Origin: Eubacterium sp.
Lineage (GTDB): Bacteria; Bacillota; Clostridia; Lachnospirales; CAG-274
Direction of reading: 5' to 3'
DNA: 13,574 nucleotides
NCBI GenBank assembly: GCA_020859645.1
Contig: JAJBVU010000212.1
Coordinates: 1-13,574, forward strand
Each line of letters begins with the position of its first letter. Position 1 is the first letter of the stretch. The translations under genes and the position numbers were made by a program. Below the pieces are notes generated by a model. It was not told the DNA's origin. It did no database searches and worked only from the letters and a program-made list of their open reading frames with translations. Positions 1 through 6,542 of this stretch are shown one piece after another.

Positions 1-60
1 TAAGAAATATCGCGGACAAATTGGTTTGTATCCGATTTTATCTGCGTCATTGAAACGAAA

Positions 61-192
61 CTAAGGGCAGCCAGAGCTTTTCTGAGTTAAAATGCGGTAA
101 TATTCGTCCTCGTCAAGGTTCATAATACATTCATAAGAATCGGTATAATCGTCATAGTCATAATAGAGACAGTTTTCACAGCTTCCCGTCAT
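61..192 (-). CDS. Small Cys/Tyr/acidic protein, DUF6472-like, probably truncated by an amber codon
   Basis: This is a 43-codon gene read leftward, starting ATG at 192-190 inside the 3' end of pepT (17-base overlap, different frame), with an AGGTG ribosome site about 6 bases upstream. The product begins MTGSCENCLYYDYDD and continues through a Cys at residue 22, NLDEDEYY (25-32) and a final GCP before TAG at 63-61. A CxxC pair, an aromatic/acidic stretch, a third Cys, NLDEDE and a CP near the C-terminus match, from memory, the short clostridial family DUF6472, whose members usually run about 60 residues and end CPY/F followed by a polar 'DEYKIV'-type tail. Here the codon after CP is TAG, and the same frame then continues FRFNDADKI without another stop to the window edge, so a Tyr codon may have mutated to amber. 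Function is unknown; a metal-binding role for the cysteines is only a guess. The family call is moderate. Confidence 0.55.
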   Translation of the reverse strand: MTGSCENCLYYDYDDYTDSYECIMNLDEDEYYRILTQKSSGCP

Positions 193-1423
193 TTTCTTCA
201 CCTTCGCCTTCAAGTTGAATGATGTTGATTATTGTTTCACAGGCTTTTTCCATACTTTCAAGACAGATCAGCTCATAGGGCCCGTGGTAGTTGTGCCCTC
301 CCGTAAAAAGATTGGGGCAGGGCAGACCCTCAAAGGAAAGGCGGCTGCCGTCCGTTCCGCCCCTTGTGGGGATAATCTCGGGGGTTACCCCTGCTAAAAC
401 CATTGCCTTTTTTGCCAGCTCAACAGTGTAGGGGTGCTTCTTTATAATTTCCAGCATATTGTAATAGCTGTCCTCTAAGGTTAAGCCGACTGTTCCCTCA
501 CCGTATTTTTCATTCAGCTTATCTGTGATTTCTTTCATTGTTTCTTTTCTTTTTGCAAAGCTTTCCTTATCAAAATCACGAATTATAAAGCTCAGCTCAG
601 CCCTTGAAACAGTGCCTTTAAGGTCTGTCAGATGATAAAATCCCTCTCTGTTCTCTGTGTTTGAGGGGGTTTCATCGGGGAGAAGGGAAACAAACTCGTT
701 AGCCACCAAAAGAGCGTTTTTCATAATACCCTTTGCACTGCCGGGGTGAACGTTTTTCCCCTTAACAACAATCTCGGCGGAAGCGGCGTTGAAGTTTTCG
801 TAGGAAAGCTCTCCTAAAGGCCCTCCGTCCGCTGTATAGGCAAAGTCACAGCCGAAGGCGTCTATGTCGAAAAAGTCCGTTCCCTTTCCTATTTCCTCGT
901 CCGGGGTAAAGGCAATTCGGATTTTGCCGTGCTTAATTTCAGGGTGGGCGTTAAGGTATTTAACGGCGCAGAGAATTTCAGCTATGCCTGCCTTGTCGTC
1001 TGCCCCCAAAAGGGTAGTTCCGTCGGCGGTAATAAGGGTCTTGCCCATATAATTTTTGAGAAAGGGAAATTCGGCGGCTGTTATGCTGACACCGTCCTTT
1101 AAATTAATGTCGGAGCCGTCATAATTTTCCCAAATTTGGGGCTTTATCATATTTCCCGAATAGTCGGGGCTTGTGTCTGTGTGAGCCAAAAAGCCTATTG
1201 TTTTGCACTCTTTGTCTGTGTTTGAGGGGAGAGCTGCCGTTAAATATGAATAGTTGTCGATTTTTATGTCCTTAAGGTCAAGCTCCGCAAGCTTCAGAGA
1301 CAAATATTCCGCAAAGTCCGAGAGATTTTCACAGGAAGGGTAAGTCTCCGATTTGGGGTCTGAAGCTGTGTCGAAGCGGACTAAATCCAAAAAGACATTT
1401 TTTAATTCTTCTTTCAGGTTCAT
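176..1423 (-). CDS. pepT: Peptidase T (tripeptide aminopeptidase, M20B metallopeptidase)
   Basis: A cytoplasmic dizinc aminopeptidase that removes the N-terminal residue from tripeptides in the last stage of peptide use. At 415 residues it has the normal family length. The M20 ligand set is intact: HTDTSP at 81-86 (H81, catalytic D83), GADDK with bridging D142, the EE pair 176-177 in TPDEEIG (general base plus ligand), D199 in YTADGGPLGE, and the final His in GGHNYHGPYE (H380). The dimerisation-domain signature GKNVHPGSAKGIMKNA (222-237) and RGGTDGSRLS (354-363) are also present. The ATG at 1423-1421 is preceded by an AGAAGG ribosome site about 9 bases upstream and a clear promoter (see 1465-1493). 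The small DUF6472-like gene overlaps its 3' end, so the two are probably cotranscribed. The gene diverges from the RNA/folD unit and has no evident functional link to folate synthesis. Confidence 0.96.
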   Translation of the reverse strand: MNLKEELKNVFLDLVRFDTASDPKSETYPSCENLSDFAEYLSLKLAELDLKDIKIDNYSYLTAALPSNTDKECKTIGFLAHTDTSPDYSGNMIKPQIWENYDGSDINLKDGVSITAAEFPFLKNYMGKTLITADGTTLLGADDKAGIAEILCAVKYLNAHPEIKHGKIRIAFTPDEEIGKGTDFFDIDAFGCDFAYTADGGPLGELSYENFNAASAEIVVKGKNVHPGSAKGIMKNALLVANEFVSLLPDETPSNTENREGFYHLTDLKGTVSRAELSFIIRDFDKESFAKRKETMKEITDKLNEKYGEGTVGLTLEDSYYNMLEIIKKHPYTVELAKKAMVLAGVTPEIIPTRGGTDGSRLSFEGLPCPNLFTGGHNYHGPYELICLESMEKACETIINIIQLEGEGEENDGKL

Positions 1424-1464
1424 AATGTGCTGCCTTCTTTCTTTTTTTGCTCTTGTTTTAATCT

Positions 1465-1493
1465 ATTATAACACAAAGCCCTGTATTTTACAA
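1465..1493 (-). promoter_or_regulatory. Sigma-A promoter of pepT
   Basis: On the minus strand TTGTAA (1493-1488) and a perfect TATAAT (1470-1465) are separated by 17 bases. The -10 lies about 40 bases upstream of the pepT ATG. It is back to back with the rightward promoter at 1532-1560; the two -35 boxes are about 40 bases apart. Confidence 0.75.
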
Positions 1494-1531
1494 AGATTTA
1501 TTAGCAGATGGCTTATATTTTACATTTTTAC

Positions 1532-1560
1532 TTGATTGTGTGGCGAAAAAATAGTATAAT
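1532..1560 (+). promoter_or_regulatory. Sigma-A promoter of the structured RNA (and perhaps folD)
   Basis: TTGATT (1532-1537) and a perfect TATAAT (1555-1560) are 17 bases apart, predicting a transcript start near 1567. That is just 5' of the first base of a long hairpin (1573). It is the best rightward promoter between pepT and folD. A much weaker pair (TGTAAA 1733-1738, CATAAT 1756-1761) lies between the RNA and folD. Confidence 0.75.
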
Positions 1561-1566
1561 TACTGT

Positions 1567-1725
1567 AAAAGCGTTCTCAATGGACAATCAGATAAGCAAG
1601 CTTGCTTGCGTAAATGATTGGACATTAGAGAACCTCCCCAATAATGAGCATATAGGCTCGATAGAGCCGGATGCGAATGATTGGGAGCGATTGCGGGAAT
1701 GCGAAGCATGAAGCAATCGTCTTTT
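1567..1725 (+). ncRNA. Candidate structured RNA: three abutting hairpins with terminator-like end; sRNA or folD leader
   Basis: The sequence folds by eye into three adjacent hairpins with no unpaired linker. H1 is 1573-1633: GTTCTC/GAGAAC, AATG/CATT with one bulged A, a tandem G-A mismatch (1583-1584 opposite 1621-1622), CAATCA/TGATTG, an internal loop, and GCAAG/CTTGC closed by a CUUG tetraloop (1601-1604). H2 is 1634-1687: CTCCC plus AAT paired with ATTGGGAG with a bulged C, then GCAT/ATGC and GGCTC/GAGCC with a GATA loop. H3 is 1688-1719: CGATTGC/GCAATCG with inner ATGC/GCAT, followed by TCTTTT (1720-1725), resembling an intrinsic terminator. A consensus promoter sits immediately upstream and folD begins 72 bases downstream. 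It does not match the ZTP/pfl, THF, T-box, 6S or c-di-GMP consensus as I remember them. It could be a stand-alone small RNA or an attenuating leader for folD. The folding is visible; the function is not known. Confidence 0.6.
1688..1725 (+). terminator. Terminator-like hairpin closing the structured RNA
   Basis: A seven-base-pair stem CGATTGC/GCAATCG (1688-1694 with 1713-1719) carries an inner four-pair stem ATGC/GCAT (1699-1702 with 1706-1709) and is followed by TCTTTT. The U-run is short, so termination may be partial or conditional. folD lies 72 bases further on. Confidence 0.5.
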
Positions 1726-1797
1726 AAAGAAGTGTAAATAAATCATTTGGCATAACATAATACAGTTTTTCAAAACAAATAAGCGGAGGTAATATAA

Positions 1798-2646
1798 ATG
1801 GCAATTATTATTGACGGAAAGGCAATTTCCCAAAGCATAAAGGACGAAGTTAAGGCAGAGGTCGCCGAACTTAAGGAACAGGGCATAACCCCTGCTTTGG
1901 CGGTAATTCAGGTAGGCAGCGATCCTGCTTCAACAGTATACGTAGGCAATAAGAAAAAAGCCTGTGAATATACGGGAATAATTTCAAAGTCATTTAATCC
2001 GGATGAAAACATAACCGAATCGGAGCTTTTGGCGATTATAAAGGAGCTTAACATTGACCCAACCGTAAACGGCATTTTGGTTCAGCTGCCCTTGCCCAAG
2101 CACATTTCCGAAAGTAAGGTTATCGCCGCAATCAGCCCCGAAAAGGACGTTGACGGCTTTCACGTTCAAAGCGCAGGAGCCCTTATGACAGGGGAAAAGG
2201 GCTTTGTTCCCTGTACGCCTGCCGGAATAATTGAGCTTATTAAGAGAACAGGCATAGATATTGAAGGTAAGGAGTGCGTTGTTATAGGCCGCTCAAACAT
2301 TGTGGGCAAGCCTATGGCTATGCTTCTTCTTAAGGAAAACGGCACTGTTACAATCTGCCATTCCAGAACAAAAGACCTTAAGAGCATTACAAAGAGAGCC
2401 GACATTTTGGTTGTGGCTATAGGAAAGCCCAAGTTTATAGACGGCTCTTATATTAAAGAAGGGGCAGTTGTTATTGACGTAGGCATTCACAGAGGGGAAA
2501 ACAAGAAGCTTTGCGGAGACGTAGACTTTGAAACAGCTGAGCCTAAGGCTTACGCCATAACCCCTGTTCCCGGCGGAGTAGGCCCTATGACAATAGCTAT
2601 GCTTATGAAAAACTGCCTTGAAGCCGCAAAGGCTGCGAATATGTAA
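1798..2646 (+). CDS. folD: Bifunctional methylene-THF dehydrogenase / methenyl-THF cyclohydrolase
   Basis: This cytoplasmic enzyme interconverts 5,10-methylene-, 5,10-methenyl- and 10-formyl-tetrahydrofolate with NADP(H), feeding purine, fMet and one-carbon metabolism. At 282 residues it is full length. Visible family motifs are YVGNKKKACEYTGI (48-61, catalytic Tyr48 and Lys52), VQLPLP (95-100), EKDVDGFH (115-122), VPCTPAGI (137-144), the nucleotide-binding VIGRSNIVGKP (162-172), CHSRT (187-191), VIDVGIHR (225-232) and the C-terminal TPVPGGVGPMTIAML (255-269). The ATG is preceded by GGAGG at 1785-1789 with 8-base spacing, so the start is secure. Upstream lies the structured RNA; downstream, the gene is followed within 4 bases by a palindromic repeat and then the folate-synthesis run, so it is functionally close to, but not tightly packed with, folC/folP/folBK. 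Confidence 0.97.
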   Translation: MAIIIDGKAISQSIKDEVKAEVAELKEQGITPALAVIQVGSDPASTVYVGNKKKACEYTGIISKSFNPDENITESELLAIIKELNIDPTVNGILVQLPLPKHISESKVIAAISPEKDVDGFHVQSAGALMTGEKGFVPCTPAGIIELIKRTGIDIEGKECVVIGRSNIVGKPMAMLLLKENGTVTICHSRTKDLKSITKRADILVVAIGKPKFIDGSYIKEGAVVIDVGIHRGENKKLCGDVDFETAEPKAYAITPVPGGVGPMTIAMLMKNCLEAAKAANM

Positions 2647-2649
2647 TAG

Positions 2650-2817
2650 CCTCCCCTTGAGGGGAGGTGGCGCACGAATACTGTGAAATTCTTTTTATCG
2701 AAGAAAGAATTTCACAGCGGACGGAGAGGTGAAATTCGGCAGAAATCAGTTTAATTAAAAGGAAATTGCCCCACCTCTCAGCTTCACTGCGTTCAGCAGC
2801 TCCCCTCAAGGGGAGCC
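2650..2817. repeat. Palindromic intergenic repeat, long copy (MITE/REP-like)
   Basis: The element begins with the hairpin CCTCCCCTTGAGGGGAGG (2650-2667) and ends with GCTCCCCTCAAGGGGAGC (2799-2816). These ends are also inverted copies of each other. Between them lie a perfect 14-bp stem (2681-2694 with 2704-2717), GAGAGGTG/CACCTCTC (2724-2731 with 2772-2779) and GGCA/TGCC (2738-2741 with 2767-2770). A related 47-bp copy sits at 8161-8207 in opposite orientation. No coding function is apparent: reading frames through it lack ribosome sites. From memory, GCCTCCCC...GGGGAGG repeats are dispersed between genes in gut Clostridia. It fills most of the 212-base gap between folD and the sensor gene. 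Confidence 0.8.
2681..2717. repeat. Perfect 14-bp hairpin inside the long repeat copy
   Basis: CTGTGAAATTCTTT (2681-2694) is exactly complementary to 2704-2717 around a 9-base loop. In the short repeat copy (8161-8207) the matching place holds only a five-pair CACAC/GTGTG hairpin, so this arm has been lengthened or inserted. Confidence 0.8.
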
Positions 2818-2858
2818 TTGTCAAAGCACACCTACCGGCAAAAGAAAGGAGCTGCCAT

Positions 2859-4772
2859 ATGAAAAAGCCAAAGCTTTTATATCCCATAATATATTTCATA
2901 ATTACGGCAGCAATTTTTGCCGCCCTGTTATTTACCGCAAGCCGAAGCAAGTCGGCGTTTATTAAAGAATATTCCACAATATCCGCTTCACGTTCAAATA
3001 TGGCGGCAAACTATATTTCAAGCTATCTCACTGTTTACGGCGAAACACTTTCCGGCGTTGCGGAGCTGGACTGTGTAAAGGGAGCAATCGAAGGAAATCC
3101 TATAGCTTTGGACGAGACCGCCTCTCTTTTGGTTCAGGGTTCTGTTTTAAGCTCGGGAATAAACAGTGTTTCTGTTTTGGATATTGACAAAAACACAATT
3201 TGCTCCACAGACCAGACCTCGGTTGATATACCGGATATGGACGAAATTTTAAGCCGTGCCGAAACAGGGGCTGTTATGTCTGACGTTAAGGAATATCAGG
3301 GGGAAAATATTTTTATAATAGCGGTTCCCGTATTCGAAAACAAGGTGCTTAAGGGTTATATTGTGTCGGAAATAAGCCTTGAGGTCTTTTCCAAAACCCA
3401 CGGAAACCTTCTTTTAAACAGAGATTCCGGCTTTATTCTTTTTGACGGAGAGGGAAGGGCTTTTACGCTGACAGACGGAAAGCCCTCTGAATATACATAT
3501 GAGGATCTTAAAAGTCCAAAGAAGTCCGGTGACCTTAAAGACTATTTTATAGGTGAAAGCGAAATTTATTTTGAAAATTTAGGCTCGGGCTGGAGTGTTT
3601 TTTATCTTCTTTCAGGCTCAAGTCTTATTTCCGTTTTCAACAGATTTTATTTTACTGCGTCGGCTGTGTGCCTTATTATGATTTTAATAGGCGTTTTTGC
3701 CATAATTAAAATTAAAAAGGGAATTTCCGACCCATTAAGGGAAACATCGGAGGAGATCGAGAAGATGTGCGGTGATAAAAGCTACAGCCTTTTGGAAATC
3801 GACTCTGAGTTTGAAGCCCTCTCAGCTCTTAAAAATTCCGTAAACGAGGTTATAAGGGGTATGATGAACGGCGAAGCCGCTGTTCTCTTTCTTATGAAAA
3901 AATATGCCGGAATTTTCGAAGAGAAAAAAATTGTTTTTATAAAGTGGGATTTAACTACGCTTAAATTTACAATCAGTCCTATTTATAGGGAAATTTTCGG
4001 AATTGACTTTATACCCTACGGCTCAAAGGGCTTTTCTCCCGAAAGACTGGGTATTCACCCGGACGACGCCGCAAGGTTTAACGATATGCTTAAGGACATA
4101 CGTTTAGGCAGAAAGACTGCTCCGGCTATTTTCAAGAAGAAAACCGCCGACGGAAAATATCGCTATTTCGAATATACTTTTTCAATTGCCTGTGACAGCT
4201 ACTCAAGCCCTGTTTCCGCTTTGGGCTGTATTATGGATGTTGACCGCTTTGTGAGAACAGAAACGGCTTTAAGACGTGCCGCAGAGCTTGACCGATATAC
4301 GGGGGTTTACAACAAATATACATTTATGCAGAGCCTTAAGGAAGGCTTTCTGAAAGCAAAGGAAACAGGTGAAAGCATGTGCATAAGCATGGTCAAGCTT
4401 CATAATTTTTATTCTCTTGAGGACGATAATATAGGGGCAGGGGAAGAAGCACTGAAGTTTATGGCAAACGTTATTTCCGAAAACATAGAATGCACCATAG
4501 GCAGAATTTTAACCGATTCCTTGGGGGTTTATTCTACGGCGGAAAATCTTGTTTTCCACTGCGACCAAATTATGAAGGAGCTTAATTTGGGCTTTTATTC
4601 AAAGGCAGCCGATGAAACCCTTTACACCCAAAGCACCTCTGCAATGTTTATTTCAGACGATATTGCCCCAAGCTTTGACCTTCTTATTTCGAAATGCGTA
4701 AAGGAATATGAAAGGTTTAAACCTTCGGCTCAGAATACATATTATTTTGCGGACGCAACTAAAAAGGACTGA
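2859..4772 (+). CDS. Membrane sensor protein: extracytoplasmic domain, PAS-like domain, degenerate GGDEF-like domain
   Basis: The 637-residue protein starts at the ATG at 2859, chosen because AAAGGAG lies 7 bases upstream; the frame stays open further upstream but only through the repeat. Order: TM1 about 7-26; an extracytoplasmic sensory domain about 30-260 that looks like a Cache fold (inferred from layout); TM2 about 263-286; a charged linker; a PAS/PAC-like region about 360-462 (IKWDLTTLKF, GIHPDDAARF, RYFEYTF); then a GGDEF-like domain from about 472, opening with AELDRYTGVYNKYTF, which resembles the usual A..D.LTGLYNR..F. Where the active-site GGDEF should be, the protein reads GRILTDSLGVYS (548-559), so the catalytic residues are gone and diguanylate cyclase activity is unlikely. 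A signal-reading or scaffold role is inferred. The stop is 5 bases before the folC ATG, implying cotranscription with the folate genes. Confidence 0.75.
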   Translation: MKKPKLLYPIIYFIITAAIFAALLFTASRSKSAFIKEYSTISASRSNMAANYISSYLTVYGETLSGVAELDCVKGAIEGNPIALDETASLLVQGSVLSSGINSVSVLDIDKNTICSTDQTSVDIPDMDEILSRAETGAVMSDVKEYQGENIFIIAVPVFENKVLKGYIVSEISLEVFSKTHGNLLLNRDSGFILFDGEGRAFTLTDGKPSEYTYEDLKSPKKSGDLKDYFIGESEIYFENLGSGWSVFYLLSGSSLISVFNRFYFTASAVCLIMILIGVFAIIKIKKGISDPLRETSEEIEKMCGDKSYSLLEIDSEFEALSALKNSVNEVIRGMMNGEAAVLFLMKKYAGIFEEKKIVFIKWDLTTLKFTISPIYREIFGIDFIPYGSKGFSPERLGIHPDDAARFNDMLKDIRLGRKTAPAIFKKKTADGKYRYFEYTFSIACDSYSSPVSALGCIMDVDRFVRTETALRRAAELDRYTGVYNKYTFMQSLKEGFLKAKETGESMCISMVKLHNFYSLEDDNIGAGEEALKFMANVISENIECTIGRILTDSLGVYSTAENLVFHCDQIMKELNLGFYSKAADETLYTQSTSAMFISDDIAPSFDLLISKCVKEYERFKPSAQNTYYFADATKKD

Positions 4773-4777
4773 CCCTT

Positions 4778-6037
4778 ATGACAAAATCAGAGCTTACAGA
4801 AATACTAAAGGAAACAGGAAAAAAGGGTTCTGTTTACGGACTTGAAGCAGTGACCGCCCTTGCCGCCGCCTGCGGAACCCCCGAAAAGGGGCTAAAAATA
4901 ATCCACATAGCAGGCACAAACGGCAAAGGCTCCGTTCTTTCCTTCGTTTCTTCTGTTTTGACTGCCGCAGGCTATAAAACAGGCACATATTCTTCTCCGG
5001 CGGTTATGAGCTTTTTTGATAAAATAAGAATTGACGGAAAAGAAATTTCCGAGACGGAGTATTTAGCAGAAGCGGAAGAGGTTTTGAAAGCCGCAGAAGA
5101 AAACAAGCTTTCTCCCACTCTTTTTGAGCTTGAAACAATAATTGCTTTTGATTATTTCAAGAAAGCAGACTGTGATTTTGTCATAGCGGAAACGGGCTTA
5201 GGGGGCAGCCTTGACGCTACCAACTATATAACCTCGCCTATACTTACGGTTATAACCTCAATAGGCTTAGACCACACCGCCCTTTTGGGAAAAACAATAG
5301 GCGAAATAGCCGAGGCAAAAGCAGGAATTATAAAGGAAGGTGTTCCCGTAGTGACTGCCGAAAAGGGAGACGCTTTTGAGGTTATAGCGGCAAAGGCAAA
5401 GGAAAATAAAGCCCCTGTTATAACTGCCGACTCTATGGACTTAACCCCTTTGGACTTCGGGCTTTGGGGGCAAAGCTTTGCTCTTAAGGACGGAACGGAA
5501 ATAAAAATTTCTCTTTTGGGCTCATATCAGAGAAAAAACGCAGCTACAGCCCTTAAGGCTATAGACGCTCTTAAGAAATCAGGTGTAAGAATAAGCGCTG
5601 AAAGCATTCAAAGGGGAATGTATTCGGCGGAAAACCCGGGCAGAATGAAGGTTATGTCGCAAAACCCTGTTTTTATATGCGACGGCGCACACAACCCACA
5701 GGGAGCCGCCGCCCTTAAGGAAAGCGTAAAAAGGCTTTTTAATGACAAAAAGCTTATTTTGATTATGGGAATACTAAAGGATAAGGACTATGAGGGCATA
5801 TTGAGGGAGCTTTTGCCCCTTGCAAAATATGTTATAGCCGTTACACCCAAAACGGAAAGAGCCTTAAACGCCGACATAATAGTAAAGGCGGCGAATAGGG
5901 AAAATATAAAAGCCGAAAAGGCTGACTTTAAAAAAGCCTGTAAAATTGCGAAAAAAACCGCCGCAAGTGACGATGTTGTTCTTGCCTGCGGCTCCTTGTC
6001 ATTTATGGGAGAGATTATAAAAATATGGAAAGAGTAA
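4778..6037 (+). CDS. folC: Folylpolyglutamate synthase / dihydrofolate synthase
   Basis: A cytoplasmic Mur-ligase-family ATPase that adds L-glutamate to dihydropteroate (making dihydrofolate) and/or lengthens the polyglutamate tail of folates. The 419 residues fit the family. The P-loop is HIAGTNGKGSV (43-53). ETGLGGSLDATN (138-149), the SIGLDHTALLG segment (161-171) with AGIIKEGVP (182-190), NPGRMKV (286-292) and DGAHNPQGA (302-310) are all in their expected places. Small differences from the usual pattern, such as GGSLDATN for GGRLDATN, are not alarming. The ATG lies 5 bases after the sensor gene stop, with AAGGA about 9 bases upstream; the 3' end overlaps the HD gene by 13 bases. No separate folA or folE is seen nearby. 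Whether it has both activities cannot be decided from motifs alone. Confidence 0.95.
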   Translation: MTKSELTEILKETGKKGSVYGLEAVTALAAACGTPEKGLKIIHIAGTNGKGSVLSFVSSVLTAAGYKTGTYSSPAVMSFFDKIRIDGKEISETEYLAEAEEVLKAAEENKLSPTLFELETIIAFDYFKKADCDFVIAETGLGGSLDATNYITSPILTVITSIGLDHTALLGKTIGEIAEAKAGIIKEGVPVVTAEKGDAFEVIAAKAKENKAPVITADSMDLTPLDFGLWGQSFALKDGTEIKISLLGSYQRKNAATALKAIDALKKSGVRISAESIQRGMYSAENPGRMKVMSQNPVFICDGAHNPQGAAALKESVKRLFNDKKLILIMGILKDKDYEGILRELLPLAKYVIAVTPKTERALNADIIVKAANRENIKAEKADFKKACKIAKKTAASDDVVLACGSLSFMGEIIKIWKE

Positions 6038-6498
6038 ACAGAATACTTAAAAACGAAAAATTCAGACAATATATGGATACGGTTGAACTGATTGAAAGAG
6101 AGAGAATTTACTGCCGTCACGGGCTTGAACACTGTATTGACGTAGCCAGAATAACTATGCTTTTGGCTTACGAGGAAAACGTTGAACTGGATAAGGAGCT
6201 TGTCTATGCGGCGGCGGTTCTTCATGACATAGGCAGATCTATTCCCAATGCGGAACACCACAAAAAAAGCGCAGAGCTTGCAGAGCCTATTTTAAAGGTC
6301 TGCGGCTTTTCACTGTCGGAAAGAGAAAAGATTGAAGAGGTTATAGAAAACCACGGAAATAATGACGTGGCGGAGGAAAAAAGCTTCAGAGGGCTGTTTT
6401 ATCGGGCGGATAAGATGTCACGAAGCTGTTACGGCTGTAAGGCGGCGGCGTTCTGTTACTGGGATGATAATAAAAAGAACCTGTCTTTACAGATTTAA
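6025..6498 (+). CDS. HD-domain phosphohydrolase of the folate cluster, with Cys motif
   Basis: A 157-residue soluble HD-superfamily protein. Metal-binding candidates are H32 and H36 in RHGLEHCIDVAR, the H67-D68 pair in AAVLHDIGR, H110 in IENHGNN, and D129 in FYRADKMSR. The C-terminal part carries CYGCKAAAFCYW, giving C135, C138 and C144, a possible second metal site. The start overlaps the end of folC by 13 bases with a GGGAGAG ribosome site in the folC coding sequence, so translation is coupled. folP follows after 44 bases. HD proteins generally hydrolyse phosphate esters, and sitting between folC and folP suggests a pterin- or folate-related substrate, for example dihydroneopterin triphosphate or monophosphate, for which no Nudix enzyme is present here. 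That assignment is inference; the substrate is unknown. Confidence 0.8.
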   Translation: MERVNRILKNEKFRQYMDTVELIERERIYCRHGLEHCIDVARITMLLAYEENVELDKELVYAAAVLHDIGRSIPNAEHHKKSAELAEPILKVCGFSLSEREKIEEVIENHGNNDVAEEKSFRGLFYRADKMSRSCYGCKAAAFCYWDDNKKNLSLQI

Positions 6499-6542
6499 AA
6501 AATGCTGACCCATTCCAAAAAAACACAGGAGACAATTAACTT

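Noticed and set aside
1567..1725. Known riboswitch (THF, ZTP/pfl), T-box or 6S RNA upstream of folD
   Set aside because: The conserved cores I recall for these classes are not present, and the three separate stacked hairpins do not match their layouts. Left as unclassified.
2650..2817. CRISPR array
   Set aside because: There are no regularly spaced direct repeats with unique spacers; the structure is nested inverted repeats.
2766..2858. Upstream extension of the sensor protein start
   Set aside because: The frame is open but runs through the palindromic repeat; the ATG at 2859 has a strong AAAGGAG site at good spacing and leads straight into a plausible TM1.
2603..2977. Minus-strand open frame across the repeat
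   Set aside because: It overlaps the ends of folD and the sensor gene, is built from repeat sequence, and has no ribosome site or recognisable motif.
6499..6542. A cis-regulatory RNA motif directly upstream of folP
   Set aside because: The gap is only 44 bases, A-rich, with no visible hairpin beyond the ribosome site.
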